Assembly: GCA_003956705.1 (NCBI GenBank)
Contig: QZCP01000185.1
Span: 1 to 64,000, forward strand
Source of the DNA: Brevipalpus yothersi
Lineage: Eukaryota; Arthropoda; Arachnida; Trombidiformes; Tenuipalpidae
Reading direction: 5' to 3'
DNA length: 64,000 nucleotides
Positions within the stretch are counted from its first letter, which is position 1; each line of letters begins with the position of its first letter. The notes under the pieces are model-generated. The model ran no database searches and had not been told where the DNA came from. It worked only from the letters and a program-made list of their open reading frames with translations. Below are positions 62,301 through 64,000 of the stretch, one piece after another. The position numbers were made by a program, and so were the translations under genes.

Positions 62301-63042
62301 GAGTGCAAGCCACCTTCAAATTGGCATTATCCCGCATATCCAAGGCACCAAGCTCTGCATGTAGAGCTCCAATATTGAAAAGAATACAATTCAATTCCAA
62401 CTGTATATCACCAACCACCGTATTACCAGTGTAAATATCGTTCCATGTGAACTTGGCATCAATATAACCTTTCATAATTTTTGCCTTGTTATAAAGTGTA
62501 TAAAGTTGAGCATAGTAGCGTTTTAAAATACAGCATCCATTCATGTCGTGTGGAGTCCGAATAGCAATCTGTAACGGGAAAATGAACCATCAATAAGAAG
62601 AAAACGAAACTCCTCTCCATTTCTGATATTCTGAACTTTAACCAATCATAGGGTAACGATTAAGCATAAACTATATTTGCAGTAAGAACCTGTCACACCT
62701 CTCAGAGAGATTTATTACAAGAAAATCTCGAAAGAGAATAACATGAATAGACTAGACCTGACCAATAGAACTTACACTTCGAAGGCTCTCCAGCTCTTTA
62801 ATCTCTTTATTATATAACTCTCCATCGTCCCCATAACAATCTCGGATAAACTGAAAGAATGAATGAACAGGTCAAATATTATGCCATTTTGAGGCAATAC
62901 ATATGCAGGTAAAAAACAAAGAAAAATGATCAGATGAGAGAAAGTGAATGCTTACCTTTTTAATTGGACCAGCCAACTCTGGTGCAGAAGGACTAAACTT
63001 TGATTCAAAGTATAACATCGGTAGTTTGGGACAGTCCTTCAT
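59383..63042 (-). CDS. PTPN23: HD-PTP/Myopic-type BRO1 protein without a PTP domain
   Basis: Three exons on the minus strand: 63042-62956, 62850-62776 and 62568-59383, giving 1115 aa. Residues about 1-390 form a BRO1 domain that resembles HD-PTP more than ALIX (CTHFQCAVWAF, MLAQAQECFLEKS, QKYGERIAWY, DIFARLVPIEAHE, IYSDNKDRI). This domain binds CHMP4/ESCRT-III. A coiled-coil V domain (about 395-715, VQEMKNQRATLEAQLRE, KKYDKTVNLLEQNMSAQ) follows, then a 370-residue Pro/Gln/Ser/Tyr-rich region. The protein ends in EFDPLWA, matching the LLDPLW tip of human HD-PTP. Vertebrate and fly members have a tyrosine-phosphatase-like domain between the Pro-rich region and this tip. None is present here, and no HCxxGxxR motif was found. 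The role inferred is ESCRT-dependent sorting of ubiquitinated receptors. ALIX is the alternative name to consider but fits less well. Confidence 0.9.
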
Positions 63043-64000
63043 TTTTATGCTGAAAGGAAGTGAAATTCACCTCCAAATGAAGTATGATTCAATGGAATAT
63101 GATCAGCTGACAGACAATATAAACAAATAAAGCCTACTCAGAGAATTGTAGTGAAAAACGAAAAGCCGGGTCTCAATAATGCTATTCCAATGACAAGTAG
63201 AAATGAAACTATGTAATGATCTATGGTTATAAGATCACACTAAGTCTTGAGAAAATGGCTAAAAAGAAGATGATACCACAATGATAAACACAATCGAATT
63301 GAATAATCAAATCAAATAAACGGACGGTGATGACGCACTGTCATCATGCTATTCCATTGATGTATGCCACAGTGATTCACATAAACAAATACCAACACAC
63401 AATCGGAATGGCGTTCAATGGTAAAATACAACCTACATCCAATGTTGTGTGACAATCAAGACAAGTGTCCCATCAATTGAAATGAGACAAAAACTTATCA
63501 AATCATTTACACACAGAGACAATCTTATCGACACTTGAACTCATCAATCGGATAAGTTTTTCGATCTGTTTTTGTTTACTGAATTTCAACTTATCTGTCT
63601 ACCAGATAAAAGATGGCGCCTTTCAATTTCGGACTGAAATATTTTCGAAGTTCCGCGAATTCTGATCATGATTAGAACTTAATTTCCTCGAAAATTCGTG
63701 ATTAAATTTTATGATGATTAAATTTGGGCAATTCCGGAATGCTGTGAGGACAAGATCAGTTTTTTAACTGATAGTTTGATCATTGAATTATTTTTTCTTC
63801 ACGATTTCCTAGTGGGGAATACATGTACTCGATGCTCATCAGCTGTTGAAGTTGCATCATCCTTATTCATGATGAAGATCGGCATTGAAAATCTTTGATC
63901 AATATTGTTAATTTCTCTTGTGACAATGGAAATTGCCACCTCAAATCGTGTCATTATTCGAAATATTTTCGATTTTCTTACTCCCACTGAGATTTTTGAG
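63043..64000. other. upstream region of HD-PTP to the window end
   Basis: This is the presumed promoter of HD-PTP, with AAGATGGCG at 63610-63618. A minus-strand ORF (63999-63799) is open to the window edge but has no recognised features. Confidence 0.5.
63611..63618 (+). promoter_or_regulatory. AGATGGCG (YY1/Pho-like) box upstream of HD-PTP
   Basis: AAGATGGCGCC lies about 570 bp upstream of the HD-PTP ATG, in the orientation opposite to the gene. Confidence 0.3.

Noticed and set aside
59383..63042. Assignment of the BRO1 gene to ALIX/PDCD6IP
   Set aside because: ALIX also lacks a PTP domain and was the first guess. The BRO1 and V-domain signatures and the DPLW C terminus match HD-PTP better.
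63799..63999. Minus-strand ORF open to the right edge of the window
   Set aside because: It could be the last exon of a gene beyond the window, but 67 codons with no recognised motif and no visible acceptor are not enough to call it.

Overview
This window is nuclear DNA from a eukaryote. Its genes are split by GT-AG introns, there are long TC/GA and TG/CA microsatellites, there are no bacterial operons, and AATAAA signals follow several stop codons. The gene set (achaete-scute bHLH, MIM/MTSS1, HP1, MAPKBP1/WDR62, HD-PTP, CDP-ribitol synthase) is that of an animal. An ABC half-transporter resembling the arthropod ABCH subfamily, many short (60-100 nt) introns and an AT-rich composition point to an arthropod. 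An acariform mite is my best guess, but the species cannot be fixed from sequence alone. All exon models below were assembled by hand from splice consensus, reading phase and protein-family similarity. In every multi-exon model the summed exon length is a whole number of codons.

The left third (1-19.8 kb) is gene-poor and repeat-rich. A single-exon achaete-scute-type proneural gene (669-1184) is followed by a 17.6 kb MTSS1/MIM gene (2150-19788, six coding exons). The first MTSS1 intron is 8.7 kb and dense in CT/GA and GT/CA tracts. The middle (20-36 kb) holds an HP1/chromobox gene (minus), CRPPA/ISPD (minus), an ABCH-like transporter (plus, nine exons), an intronless DCXR-type reductase (plus) and WDR54 (minus). 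From 38 to 44 kb lies MAPKBP1/WDR62 (plus, seven coding exons).

The right part (46.6-63 kb) is compact. It holds a membrane-anchored SDR (plus), an unrecognised acidic protein (plus), NADSYN1 (minus), MPPE1/PGAP5 (plus), GSTZ1 (minus), CDC37 (minus) and a BRO1-domain protein of the HD-PTP/PTPN23 type (minus). Convergent neighbours there are packed so closely that 3' ends must overlap: the MPPE1 and GSTZ1 stop codons are 25 bp apart.

The genes do not form one pathway. They serve neural fate (ASC), actin and membrane curvature (MTSS1), heterochromatin (HP1), dystroglycan glycosylation (CRPPA), lipid or xenobiotic export (ABCH), redox metabolism (DCXR, SDR), NAD synthesis (NADSYN1), GPI-anchor remodelling (MPPE1), tyrosine catabolism (GSTZ1), kinase chaperoning (CDC37), JNK/centrosome scaffolding (MAPKBP1/WDR62) and ESCRT sorting (HD-PTP). 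The most notable observations are an HD-PTP homologue whose model lacks the whole tyrosine-phosphatase domain but keeps the C-terminal tip, a helix-shortening gap in the MTSS1 I-BAR domain, start codons isolated on tiny exons, and a recurrent YY1/Pho-like motif upstream of four genes.
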